A stretch of 8,503 nucleotides of DNA. Source: Oscillospiraceae bacterium. GTDB taxonomy: Bacteria > Bacillota > Clostridia > Oscillospirales > UBA644. The position numbers and the translations under genes were made by a program. Below the pieces are notes generated by a model. It searched no databases, had not been told where the DNA came from, and saw nothing but the letters and a program-made list of their open reading frames with translations. How positions within the stretch are numbered: position 1 is the stretch's first letter; every line of letters begins with the position of its first letter. The stretch lies in NCBI GenBank assembly GCA_015067385.1, contig SVMP01000092.1:1-8503 (forward strand). Direction: 5' to 3'. This document shows positions 1 to 6,318 of the stretch, one piece after another.

Positions 1-1642
1 AAAGGAATCTTGCCGAGTTTGTACAGATTCCGGGACCCACGTGTCTGTTCTGAACGTTTGCAAGGACGCCGCCGCACACATTTACATTCTCAAGCATCGA
101 TCCGCAGGGGAACGGCGGAACGTAATTTACCACCCATGTCGCAAAAAGTTTTGCGGCATCGGTCGCTTTCTTCAGATTGTCTTCTCCGCCGAAAAGTTTG
201 TATCTTTCAAGCAAAGCGTTCGTCAACGCCCCGATACTTTCGGAGTCGTCCGCTTCTTTTATATCTACGGGACCGCCGTTGCAGCGTCCCGTGATCACGC
301 ATCTTTCGTAATATACATCGCACGCTTCTTCAAAGCATTTTCTTATTTCTTCGTTTTCGGGGAATATTTTTGTACCTTCCGAAAGCGCAAGTACGCAAAA
401 GCTTCCCGCACCTGTCATTTTTCTTGTCGTTTTAAGATCTTTACTTTCGAGATCCCAGTATATTCCGAAATCTTTTTCTCTTTTCCAGAGACCTGTCAAT
501 ACATTCATTCCGAGTTCGAAATCTTTTTCCCAATCGGGATGTGAATAACCGTTTTCTTTTTCGAAACGTATTGCCTTGCCGAGATATGTCAGGTAATCGG
601 AATAAAATCTGCAGTGAGTGTATGCGTTGCTGTACTCTTTGTGATCTTTCGTCATCCACGCTTCGCCGTCATAAACACAGTATTTGACTCCGGACGGAGA
701 ATTTCCGTGTGTAGAAAGAAAATCAATGAATTTTACAGCGAAATCACGGTATTTGCCTCCGAATTTCAACATTGGCAACGCCGTCATCGTTCCGTCACAC
801 CAGCCGATCATTATGTTCCATTCCGCAGCCCCACCGTACGGCCATGAGCCTTCGACGTTTGTGAAAGCATTGAGGATCATCGGCTCTCCTTTGGGTGTTA
901 TTACGGAATGTTTTTCGTATACCCAGTCTCTTACAAGCTTTGCGCCTTCGTTTTCTTCGATCTTCGGCGTATTGTGGGCAGGATAAAAGTCCGATCGGAT
1001 CGCTTTTTGCCAATGATAGTCAAAAAGATCGCAGACCGTGTTGCATTCAAATTCGTTTCTCGAAAATCTTATGCTTATAATGTCTCCGCAGTTCCATGTA
1101 TACGGCAAACGTGTTCCGTTAAATCCCTGATGTCTGTATATCTTTTCTTCTTTCGCAGGTGCATATACGGTAAACGAGGCGTTCTTTGAATCAAACGCAA
1201 CACCGTTCCATCCCGCAGAAGACATGGGCGATATATCGTAATGATAACCGATTTTCCCCTGCTTCATTAATACTGTCGGGAAAGATGCCGCAGAAAGAGA
1301 CGCTTCGAAAACAGGATTTTCTCTGTTGATTTTCGGGATCGGATTCAACAGTCTTTGTTCGTTGCCGTTATAGTAAATGCCGGGAACAAGAGTATAGTCT
1401 TCATCGTTGTTCTTCCATGAGAAACGTATGCCGACAAAACCTGTTATCGGTTCCGAACTGATGTTTATTACTTTCAAATACCAATTGTTTTCCTTTGAAA
1501 CAAGTATCTGATATCTTAAACCGTCTTTTTCGGTAAAATAGTGCTTGTAGCCTCTTGTTGTTTCTTCCTGCCAACCGTCTGTTACTGTTTCGTTTTGATA
1601 ATCGGAGCAAAAAACAACATCGAAAGGAAGATCAAATATCAT
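1..1642 (-). CDS. Large uncharacterised protein, possibly glycosidase-like (3' end outside window)
   Basis: The reading frame is open without a stop from ATG at 1642 to the left edge: 547 codons, C-terminus missing. An AGAGAGG ribosome binding site sits 5 bases before the ATG. I do not recognise a named family with certainty. Residues 1 to about 240 are rich in aromatic and beta-type segments. From about residue 255 (ILNAFTNVEGSWPYGG) the protein looks helical, with Trp/Gly/Asp-rich turns such as EWNIMIGWCDG and an acidic patch near residues 460-468 (DIKEADDSE). An N-terminal beta-sandwich followed by helical hairpins resembles six-hairpin (alpha/alpha barrel) glycosidases, so a cytoplasmic carbohydrate-active role is an inference. 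There is no signal peptide or membrane segment. It lies 36 bases behind the E2-like gene with no terminator between, so the two are probably cotranscribed. It could also be a non-enzymatic or lyase relative. Confidence 0.6.
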   Translation of the reverse strand, partial: MIFDLPFDVVFCSDYQNETVTDGWQEETTRGYKHYFTEKDGLRYQILVSKENNWYLKVINISSEPITGFVGIRFSWKNNDEDYTLVPGIYYNGNEQRLLNPIPKINRENPVFEASLSAASFPTVLMKQGKIGYHYDISPMSSAGWNGVAFDSKNASFTVYAPAKEEKIYRHQGFNGTRLPYTWNCGDIISIRFSRNEFECNTVCDLFDYHWQKAIRSDFYPAHNTPKIEENEGAKLVRDWVYEKHSVITPKGEPMILNAFTNVEGSWPYGGAAEWNIMIGWCDGTMTALPMLKFGGKYRDFAVKFIDFLSTHGNSPSGVKYCVYDGEAWMTKDHKEYSNAYTHCRFYSDYLTYLGKAIRFEKENGYSHPDWEKDFELGMNVLTGLWKREKDFGIYWDLESKDLKTTRKMTGAGSFCVLALSEGTKIFPENEEIRKCFEEACDVYYERCVITGRCNGGPVDIKEADDSESIGALTNALLERYKLFGGEDNLKKATDAAKLFATWVVNYVPPFPCGSMLENVNVCGGVLANVQNRHVGPGICTNSARFL

Positions 1643-1678
1643 AAAAACCTCTCTGATTTATAGTTTATTGAGATATTA

Positions 1679-2515
1679 TTAAAAATCTTTGTTTACAACT
1701 TTCGGTTCGCCTTCGAGCTTTGTCGGGTCAGCCAGATATTCCGCAAAACGTTTGAATGCGGTTGCGTAATATGCTCCCGAACAGATTCTTTCATCCATAA
1801 CAACGCCTATAGGCATACAACGTACAAATTCTATGCCGTCAGCCTTTCTTTTCGGTATTTCTCGAAGATTGCCTATCGCAAGTATCTGGCTTACCGTACC
1901 GAAATCGTAGATGTGATGGTATATGTGGTTTGTTCTAAGACTGCCGAGGTTCGTAAGGACCATACTGCAATGAAACGGGCTCGCATCGATAATTGCTTTC
2001 GGAAGAAGACCGTGTTTGTCGAGCCATTTGATCATGCTGACAGCTATTCTCATGAGAAAAGTCAGGCTGCAAAGTGTTCGGATAATTTGATCGGTCTTAT
2101 TGTTGCTGTCGTCTTCTCTGTTTTTTTCGATATATTCGTCCATTTTGTTCTGAACATCGTAAATGCTGTCTTCAACATTCAGATAGAGTTTCGACATCGT
2201 TTCTCTTTCAAGAGTGCCTGCTTTGAGAACGACCATTCCGACCGCAAGTTCCGTTCTTGCAAAAACTCTTCTGTTCACAATGAATCTGTTTAACTGCTGA
2301 TATTCGGCGCAGGTTCGTGCATATGCCGCAGAAACAAGGGACAGATGACTGATCTTCAGACCTTCTTTTCGTTTTACCCTGATATATTTATCCATGGGTT
2401 CAACGGGAATGTCGATCGTTATGTAGTTCAGGGAATCACTTCTCTTGTCCATGATGTGCGGAACTATGGAATACATCGGATCGATATTCTTCAATCTTTT
2501 TCCGTCTTTTCTCAT
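1679..2515 (-). CDS. Stand-alone E2-like acyltransferase-domain protein lacking the catalytic His and Asp
   Basis: A 278-residue protein resembling the C-terminal catalytic domain of 2-oxo acid dehydrogenase E2 subunits and, more distantly, chloramphenicol acetyltransferase. Supporting segments are SMVLTNLGSLRTNHIYHH, matching the E2 'isNLG' strand, then DFGTVSQILAIGN, then the terminal block PIGVVMDERICSGAYYA aligned with the E2 signature F-D-H-R-x-x-D-G. In that block the catalytic His is Glu242 and the Asp is Ser246, so ordinary acyl transfer is doubtful. Lipoyl and E1/E3-binding domains are absent, and no E1 or E3 gene is in view, so it is not part of a visible dehydrogenase complex. The ATG at 2515 has AGGGAGA 5 bases upstream. 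It is the first gene of the minus-strand operon, read from the promoter at 2589-2617. Residues 130-150 are charged and look like a loop. The fold assignment is fairly secure; the activity is unknown. Confidence 0.85.
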   Translation of the reverse strand: MRKDGKRLKNIDPMYSIVPHIMDKRSDSLNYITIDIPVEPMDKYIRVKRKEGLKISHLSLVSAAYARTCAEYQQLNRFIVNRRVFARTELAVGMVVLKAGTLERETMSKLYLNVEDSIYDVQNKMDEYIEKNREDDSNNKTDQIIRTLCSLTFLMRIAVSMIKWLDKHGLLPKAIIDASPFHCSMVLTNLGSLRTNHIYHHIYDFGTVSQILAIGNLREIPKRKADGIEFVRCMPIGVVMDERICSGAYYATAFKRFAEYLADPTKLEGEPKVVNKDF

Positions 2516-2588
2516 AAAAATCTCCCTAAAAAGTCAGATAAAATTAAAAGTTTTCACTTATAATAAATGACATCTCTATTTCAATATA

Positions 2589-2617
2589 ATTATATCACAT
2601 ATTTTGAATCGTGTCAA
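2589..2617 (-). promoter_or_regulatory. Consensus sigma-A promoter for the E2-like operon
   Basis: Read on the minus strand, a perfect TTGACA (2612-2617) is followed by a 17-base spacer and a perfect TATAAT (2589-2594), with TGA directly before it (extended -10). Transcription should start near 2582, giving a leader of roughly 67 bases before the ATG at 2515. It diverges from the promoter of the DUF177 operon. Confidence 0.9.
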
Positions 2618-2640
2618 GTTTTGTCGGAAAACCGATGTCT

Positions 2641-2692
2641 GATTTGATTTACGGAAAATATTCTTTAGATTTTACAAAAAAATCATCAAATC
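2641..2692. repeat. Inverted repeat between the divergent promoters
   Basis: GATTTGAT at 2641-2648 is repeated inverted as ATCAAATC at 2685-2692. The arms are 36 bases apart, and the right arm ends 4 bases before the -35 box of the plus-strand promoter. It could be a pair of half-sites for a regulator, or chance in AT-rich DNA. The rest of the 2516-2761 gap holds only the two promoters and AT-rich sequence. Confidence 0.3.
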
Positions 2693-2696
2693 CCTA

Positions 2697-2724
2697 TTGA
2701 CTTTTTTTGAAAATATGATATAAT
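2697..2724 (+). promoter_or_regulatory. Sigma-A promoter with extended -10 for the DUF177-rpmF operon
   Basis: TTGACT (2697-2702), a 16-base spacer and TATAAT (2719-2724) preceded by TGA, giving an extended -10. The predicted start is near 2731. This rules out the in-frame ATG at 2723, which lies inside the -10 box, and supports the ATG at 2762 as the DUF177 start. Confidence 0.88.
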
Positions 2725-2761
2725 GCTTTACTGTGACTGTTTGTGTAAAGGGGGATGTTCT

Positions 2762-3178
2762 ATGTTAATAGACATTTCGTCCGTACGTAAAAGCGATGGC
2801 TCTTCTCTCCGTATCGATTCTTCTTTCGATCTCGGTGAACTTGCTCCCGGATTTACTGATGTTCGCGCAGAAGGCGAAATACGTAATACATCCGGTATCG
2901 TTTCCATGAAACTTCGCATCAGCGGTGTTTACACGTCTGTTTGCGACAGATGCGGCAACGATGCGGTTCTTACCATTGAAACGGAGATTGACACCGTTTT
3001 TGAGGCTGACGGCACAAAAGACGATTCCGTAACGTTTACGGACGGTCGTATCGATCTCGATAAAACAGTTGGGGATGCCCTCATACTGTCCGTTCCGATG
3101 CAGATTCTTTGCTCTGAAGATTGTGAAGGCGTGACCGGCGAGTGGTACGAAATAATTTCAGATGAAAATGTTAACTAA
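2762..3178 (+). CDS. yceD: DUF177 (YceD/YlbN) family protein
   Basis: A 138-residue cytoplasmic protein of the DUF177 family, which in bacteria is needed for normal 23S rRNA/large-subunit accumulation and is nearly always encoded beside rpmF. Typical features are the beta-rich start MLIDISSVRKSDGSS, the CDRC pair at residues 61-64, the segment GRIDLDKTVGDALILSVPM and the LCSEDCEG motif near the C-terminus. In many Bacillota relatives that motif runs on into GLCPxCGxxLN; here it becomes GVTGEWYE and ends, so the second cysteine pair is absent. The start at 2762 is chosen because AAGGGGG lies 7 bases upstream and the earlier in-frame ATG falls in the promoter. It is the first gene of the operon, with rpmF 54 bases downstream. 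Confidence 0.92.
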   Translation: MLIDISSVRKSDGSSLRIDSSFDLGELAPGFTDVRAEGEIRNTSGIVSMKLRISGVYTSVCDRCGNDAVLTIETEIDTVFEADGTKDDSVTFTDGRIDLDKTVGDALILSVPMQILCSEDCEGVTGEWYEIISDENVN

Positions 3179-3232
3179 ATTCACATTTTGCTTTAAGCAT
3201 TTTGCGATTTAAAATAAAGGATGGTGTAAAAA

Positions 3233-3430
3233 ATGATAGCTCCCAAGAGAAGAATTTCCAAACAGAGAAAGCATAAGAGACGTTCCAGCGTCTGGAAACT
3301 TGACATGCCCGGTATGGTCAAATGCTCGCACTGCGGCGAATACCATCTTTCCCACCGTGTATGCGGCCATTGCGGTTACTATAACGGCAAAGAAGTTATA
3401 AAGATGGAAGAGGAAAAGAAAGACGCGTAA
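3233..3430 (+). CDS. rpmF: 50S ribosomal protein L32
   Basis: A 65-residue L32. The basic N-terminus (APKRRISKQRKHKRR) is followed by the conserved core around PGMVKC and two zinc-ribbon pairs, Cys31/Cys34 and Cys44/Cys47 (CSHCGEYHLSHRVCGHCG), so this is the zinc-binding form. The terminal YYNGKEV block is standard, followed by an extra Lys/Glu-rich tail of about a dozen residues. The start has AAAGGATGG upstream and gives the expected M-x-x-PKRR beginning, although Ile at position 2 is less usual than Ala. The partner DUF177 gene lies directly upstream, the classic arrangement. No terminator follows, so transcription probably continues into the radical SAM gene. Confidence 0.98.
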   Translation: MIAPKRRISKQRKHKRRSSVWKLDMPGMVKCSHCGEYHLSHRVCGHCGYYNGKEVIKMEEEKKDA

Positions 3431-3460
3431 TTGCATCTGCAGTTATGTTCGCATGAAGAT

Positions 3461-3486
3461 GGGAGGATCGTTATTTGAAAAAATAG
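3461..3486 (+). other. Possible three-codon minicistron in frame with the next gene
   Basis: GGGAGG (3461-3466) is a strong ribosome binding site. It lies 8 bases before TTG-AAA-AAA-TAG (3475-3486), which would encode Met-Lys-Lys and then stop. The frame is the same as that of the radical SAM gene at 3526, whose own ATG has no clear binding site. It could be a leader minicistron used for translational coupling, or the original start of the gene closed by an amber codon. A sequencing error at the stop cannot be excluded. Confidence 0.3.
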
Positions 3487-3525
3487 CGGTTCGCCCGTCC
3501 GTTTTTGCTGTCTGGAATAATTATT

Positions 3526-4821
3526 ATGTCTTACATTACAGATATTTCAAAATCCAGTCCGTTTTTCGGTAAACTCAAAGAAGGGGATGTTCTCCTCGAA
3601 GTAAACGGACATAAAATACACGATATTCTCGACTATATGTATCACTCTGTTTCCGATGATGTTTCTCTCAGCATTCTTCGTGACGGAAAAGAGCTTAATG
3701 TTACCGCAAAGAATAAAACAGGTCACCTCGGTTTGACATTCGATTCTTTTCTGATGGATGAACACAGAAGCTGTAAAAACAAATGTGTTTTTTGTTTTAT
3801 CGATCAGCTTCCGAAGCATATGCGTGATACGATGTACTATAAAGACGATGATTTTCGTCTTTCTCTTCTTCAGGGTAATTATGTAACTCTTACAAATCTG
3901 ACGCCTGAGGATGTTGACCGTATTTGCGGGCTTCGTGTTTCGCCTCTCAACGTTTCCGTTCATGCTACAGACGGGGATGTCCGTGTTCGCATGATGAAAA
4001 ATCCCAATGCGAAAAATATCATGCAGCTTCTCGAACGTTTTTCCGATGCCGGAATCAATCTGCGTTGCCAGATCGTTCTTTGCAAAGGATTTAACGACGG
4101 CGAGATCCTCAAAAAATCTCTTGAAGATCTCAAGGCGCTTTTCCCTGCTGTTTCATCTGTATCGATCGTTCCTGTCGGTCTTTCCCGATTCAGAGACGGT
4201 CTTGAGCCTCTCGTTGCGTTCGATTCCGAAGAATGCGCCGAAATTATCGATATGGTTGATTCTTTCGGTAATGCTTGCGTTGAAGAATACGGAACACGTA
4301 TATTTTACTGCTCCGACGAGTTTTACGTTACAAGCGGCAGACCTGTTCCCGAATATGACTATTATGAGGAGTTTGAACAGCTCGAAGACGGTGTCGGCAT
4401 GCTTACTTCCTTTATTGAAGAATTTGACGATGCAGTGGATTCTCTTGATGCTTGCGATAAAAAGAAAAAACTGACTTTTGTTTCAGGCATGATAATGAGA
4501 AACACTCTTCCGGAACGAATCGAGAAACTTAAACGTAAACTCATCGGTCTGGAAGCCGAAATTGCTTTTATCAGAAACGACTATTTCGGCGAAAATGTTA
4601 CCGTGACAGGACTTATCACAGGCTCGGATATAATCGCTCAACTTAAAGGAAAAACTCTTGGCGATGCGATAGTCATCCCGTCCGTAATGCTTCGTGACGA
4701 TAAATTCCTTGATGATATTTCGGTTTCCGATGTCGAAAAAGAGCTCGGTGTTCGTGTTGAACGTATTCCTTGCGACGGTGCAAGCTCCGTTGAATCTATT
4801 GCGGATATCGTCGGAAAATAA
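3526..4821 (+). CDS. PDZ-radical SAM-DUF512 protein
   Basis: A 431-residue cytoplasmic protein with a three-part architecture known from clostridia and cyanobacteria. Residues 1 to about 60 form a PDZ-like domain (SPFFGKLKEGDVLLEVNGH). The radical SAM core carries the CxxxCxxC iron-sulfur ligands Cys83, Cys87 and Cys90 (CKNKCVFCFIDQLP), followed by GNYVTLTNL and the SVHATD strand. The C-terminal half is DUF512, with YCSDEFY and VTGLITGSDII. The substrate of this family is unknown; radical SAM chemistry on S-adenosylmethionine is the expected reaction type. The ATG at 3526 begins just before the PDZ strand, but no good ribosome binding site precedes it. An upstream TTG at 3505 is also open and equally weak. 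It is probably the third gene of the DUF177-rpmF operon, 95 bases after rpmF, and ends before the hairpin at 4846. Confidence 0.94.
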   Translation: MSYITDISKSSPFFGKLKEGDVLLEVNGHKIHDILDYMYHSVSDDVSLSILRDGKELNVTAKNKTGHLGLTFDSFLMDEHRSCKNKCVFCFIDQLPKHMRDTMYYKDDDFRLSLLQGNYVTLTNLTPEDVDRICGLRVSPLNVSVHATDGDVRVRMMKNPNAKNIMQLLERFSDAGINLRCQIVLCKGFNDGEILKKSLEDLKALFPAVSSVSIVPVGLSRFRDGLEPLVAFDSEECAEIIDMVDSFGNACVEEYGTRIFYCSDEFYVTSGRPVPEYDYYEEFEQLEDGVGMLTSFIEEFDDAVDSLDACDKKKKLTFVSGMIMRNTLPERIEKLKRKLIGLEAEIAFIRNDYFGENVTVTGLITGSDIIAQLKGKTLGDAIVIPSVMLRDDKFLDDISVSDVEKELGVRVERIPCDGASSVESIADIVGK

Positions 4822-4845
4822 AAAATTGCCATATAAAAGACAATT

Positions 4846-4873
4846 AGGTACGCTTGACAATGGCGTACCTTTT
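4846..4873 (+). terminator. Hairpin ending the rpmF operon, or an operator palindrome
   Basis: AGGTACGC (4846-4853) and GCGTACCT (4863-4870) form an 8-base-pair perfect stem with a 9-base loop, followed by a short T run (4870-4873). As RNA it is a plausible intrinsic terminator 24 bases after the radical SAM stop. As DNA it is a 25-base palindrome centred near the -35 box of the next promoter, so it could also be a repressor site. The sequence does not decide between these. Confidence 0.65.
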
Positions 4874-4883
4874 ATGTTATAAT
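4854..4883 (+). promoter_or_regulatory. Consensus promoter for the beta-lactamase-fold gene
   Basis: A perfect TTGACA (4854-4859) fills most of the loop of the hairpin at 4846-4870. After an 18-base spacer comes a perfect TATAAT (4878-4883) preceded by TGT (extended -10). Transcription should start near 4890, about 46 bases before the TTG start codon. The downstream stem arm lies inside the promoter spacer. Confidence 0.88.
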
Positions 4884-4935
4884 TCTGTATTATTAAGTTA
4901 TTTGTTGCTTTTTTTGTTTTTACGGAGGTATAACT

Positions 4936-6291
4936 TTGAGCGTAAGAAATGTAAAGCGTTTTATAGGTATTTTTGTTTTAGCTTTTTTAGTAATATTTAT
5001 TGTTGTTATAATCAAACTCCCTCAGTCAGACGATATAGTTATCGGTGATTATGATATCGTGATTCCCGAAAATCCCGATTCTACGGTTGAGGTTGAACCT
5101 GATCCCATACCCGAAATTGAACCCGAACCCGAACCTGAACCGATCCCCGAAGAACCGAAACTTGAGGCTTTGTCTCTTTCCGATGAAGCCATGCCCGACA
5201 ATCTTCTTAAACTTGCGGATGATTACAATGTTATCGGTATGTCCGTTGTCGTTATCGAAGACGGTGCTGTCTCTCACAGCTATGTTTACGGTAAGCAGGA
5301 TAGGGGAGATTATGGTACTGAGCCCGTTGATTTTACATCTGACTCAATAATTCGTGTTGCGGGTGTTTCCGAGCTCGTTTCCGCTGTCGGCGTTATGTCT
5401 CTTTGCGAAAAGGGTCTTCTGAGCCTTGATGATCCTATCGGGAATTTTCTCGGCTATACGGTTAAAAATCCGAAGACCGACTCCGAGATCACTCTCCGTC
5501 AGCTCATGACCCACACCGCAGGTGTTTCCGATTACGGCGCATATAACGAAGTCGTTTACGGCGACATCAAATATCAGACGCTCAAAAATATGCTTGCGGG
5601 CGAACATGCAAAATCCAACTTTTATTCATACAAGCCCGGTTACGATTACGATTTTTCAAACTTCGGTTCAGCAATGATCGGCTGTATCGTTTCGTCTGTT
5701 GCAGGTGAATCGTTCAACAGCTATATGACTAAAAATGTTTTTGAACCTCTCGCCATCGATGCAGGTTATTATTCAACGGAAATCGATAACCGTTCGAATA
5801 TCTCGACCATTTACCAGCGTAATGAAGTAAACTATACTCTTCAGGAAATGGACGAGTTTGCTTCCGAGCTTTCTTCTGTTGCAGACATAGATAATTACCG
5901 TATTTCTCACGGCAACCTTTTCATAAGCGCTTCAGGTCTTTCGAGGATCGCACAGCTTCTTCTTGAAAAGGGTTCGATAGGTCTTGTGTCTGTTATTTCT
6001 CCCGAATCGGTTGACAGTATGCTTTCAACAGCTGCCGAAGGTTCTCTTTATAAAGATGTCGGAAAAGGTCTTGCAGTTGTCGTTAAAGACGATATCGTTC
6101 CCGGACGTAAGCTCTACGGTCACGGCGGCGCCGCTTACGGCAGTACGGCGGAGATCTTTATCGATCCCACCGATAAATCGGGTGTTATCCTCGTCTGCAA
6201 CGGCAGTCTTAACACTACCGACGATACGGGCTTTTCTCTCATGGCAAAAGCTTTCATCAAAGAAATCTATACTTCTGTTATAGGCAAATAG
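4936..6291 (+). CDS. Membrane-anchored beta-lactamase/PBP-fold protein, predicted catalytically inactive
   Basis: A 451-residue protein. One N-terminal membrane segment (residues about 9-26) is followed by an acidic Pro/Glu-rich spacer (about 44-77) and a serine beta-lactamase-like domain (about 85-451), so the domain should sit outside the membrane. Family marks include IGMSVVVIEDG, the helix ending LCEKGLLSLDDPIG, LRQLMTHTAG and the HGG triad (396-398). The SxxK motif, expected between IIRVA and the LSLDDPI helix, reads G143-V-S-E146, so the nucleophilic Ser and the Lys are both replaced. The YxN motif reads F240-S-N242. Hydrolase or transpeptidase activity is therefore unlikely; a binding or sensing role in the cell wall is an inference. 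The TTG start is supported by GGAGG 7 bases upstream and by giving a complete anchor. It is read from its own promoter at 4854-4883. Confidence 0.92.
   Translation: MSVRNVKRFIGIFVLAFLVIFIVVIIKLPQSDDIVIGDYDIVIPENPDSTVEVEPDPIPEIEPEPEPEPIPEEPKLEALSLSDEAMPDNLLKLADDYNVIGMSVVVIEDGAVSHSYVYGKQDRGDYGTEPVDFTSDSIIRVAGVSELVSAVGVMSLCEKGLLSLDDPIGNFLGYTVKNPKTDSEITLRQLMTHTAGVSDYGAYNEVVYGDIKYQTLKNMLAGEHAKSNFYSYKPGYDYDFSNFGSAMIGCIVSSVAGESFNSYMTKNVFEPLAIDAGYYSTEIDNRSNISTIYQRNEVNYTLQEMDEFASELSSVADIDNYRISHGNLFISASGLSRIAQLLLEKGSIGLVSVISPESVDSMLSTAAEGSLYKDVGKGLAVVVKDDIVPGRKLYGHGGAAYGSTAEIFIDPTDKSGVILVCNGSLNTTDDTGFSLMAKAFIKEIYTSVIGK
5119..5142 (+). repeat. Short tandem repeat coding for Glu-Pro
   Basis: Four consecutive GAACCN units encode (Glu-Pro)4 at residues 62-69 of the membrane-anchored protein, inside a longer Glu/Pro/Asp-rich stretch. 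It makes an extended, negatively charged spacer that holds the domain away from the membrane. Copy number may vary between strains. Confidence 0.75.
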
Positions 6292-6318
6292 CGTGAAAAT
6301 ACTTTTCACGCAGGTTTT
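6291..6318 (+). terminator. Hairpin directly after the beta-lactamase-fold gene
   Basis: GCGTGAAAA (6291-6299) pairs perfectly with TTTTCACGC (6303-6311) around a 3-base loop. The first G is the last base of the TAG stop codon. A TTTT run follows at 6315-6318 after AGG. The stem is strong but the T run is short and offset, so termination may be partial. Confidence 0.55.

Noticed and set aside
41..544. A 167-codon open frame on the plus strand opposite the large left-end gene.
   Set aside because: It has no ribosome binding site or recognisable protein pattern. The minus strand is open for 547 codons with sensible composition, so this is an antisense shadow.
2723..2761. An N-terminal extension of DUF177 starting at ATG 2723 (adds MLYCDCLCKGGCS).
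   Set aside because: That ATG overlaps the TATAAT box, so it would not be on the transcript. The ATG at 2762 has an excellent ribosome binding site.
3480..3510. A possible terminator after rpmF (short GC-rich stretch before TTTTTG).
   Set aside because: Only about three base pairs can form, too weak for an intrinsic terminator, so the gene behind it is treated as part of the operon.
3453..3572. A 39-residue frame starting at ATG 3453 in the rpmF-radical SAM gap.
   Set aside because: No ribosome binding site, it overlaps the start of the radical SAM gene in another frame, and it has no recognisable motif.
3547..3963. A 138-codon minus-strand frame opposite the radical SAM gene.
   Set aside because: No binding site or family pattern; it mirrors the codon structure of the real gene.
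4007..4474. A 155-codon plus-strand frame inside the radical SAM gene.
   Set aside because: The composition (Ser/Leu/Phe-rich) is typical of an out-of-frame reading, and the overlapping frame holds the clear radical SAM/DUF512 protein.
5119..5142. The GAACCN repeats as a CRISPR-like or mobile repeat.
   Set aside because: They are in-frame codons for Glu-Pro within a protein spacer, with no spacers or flanking repeats.
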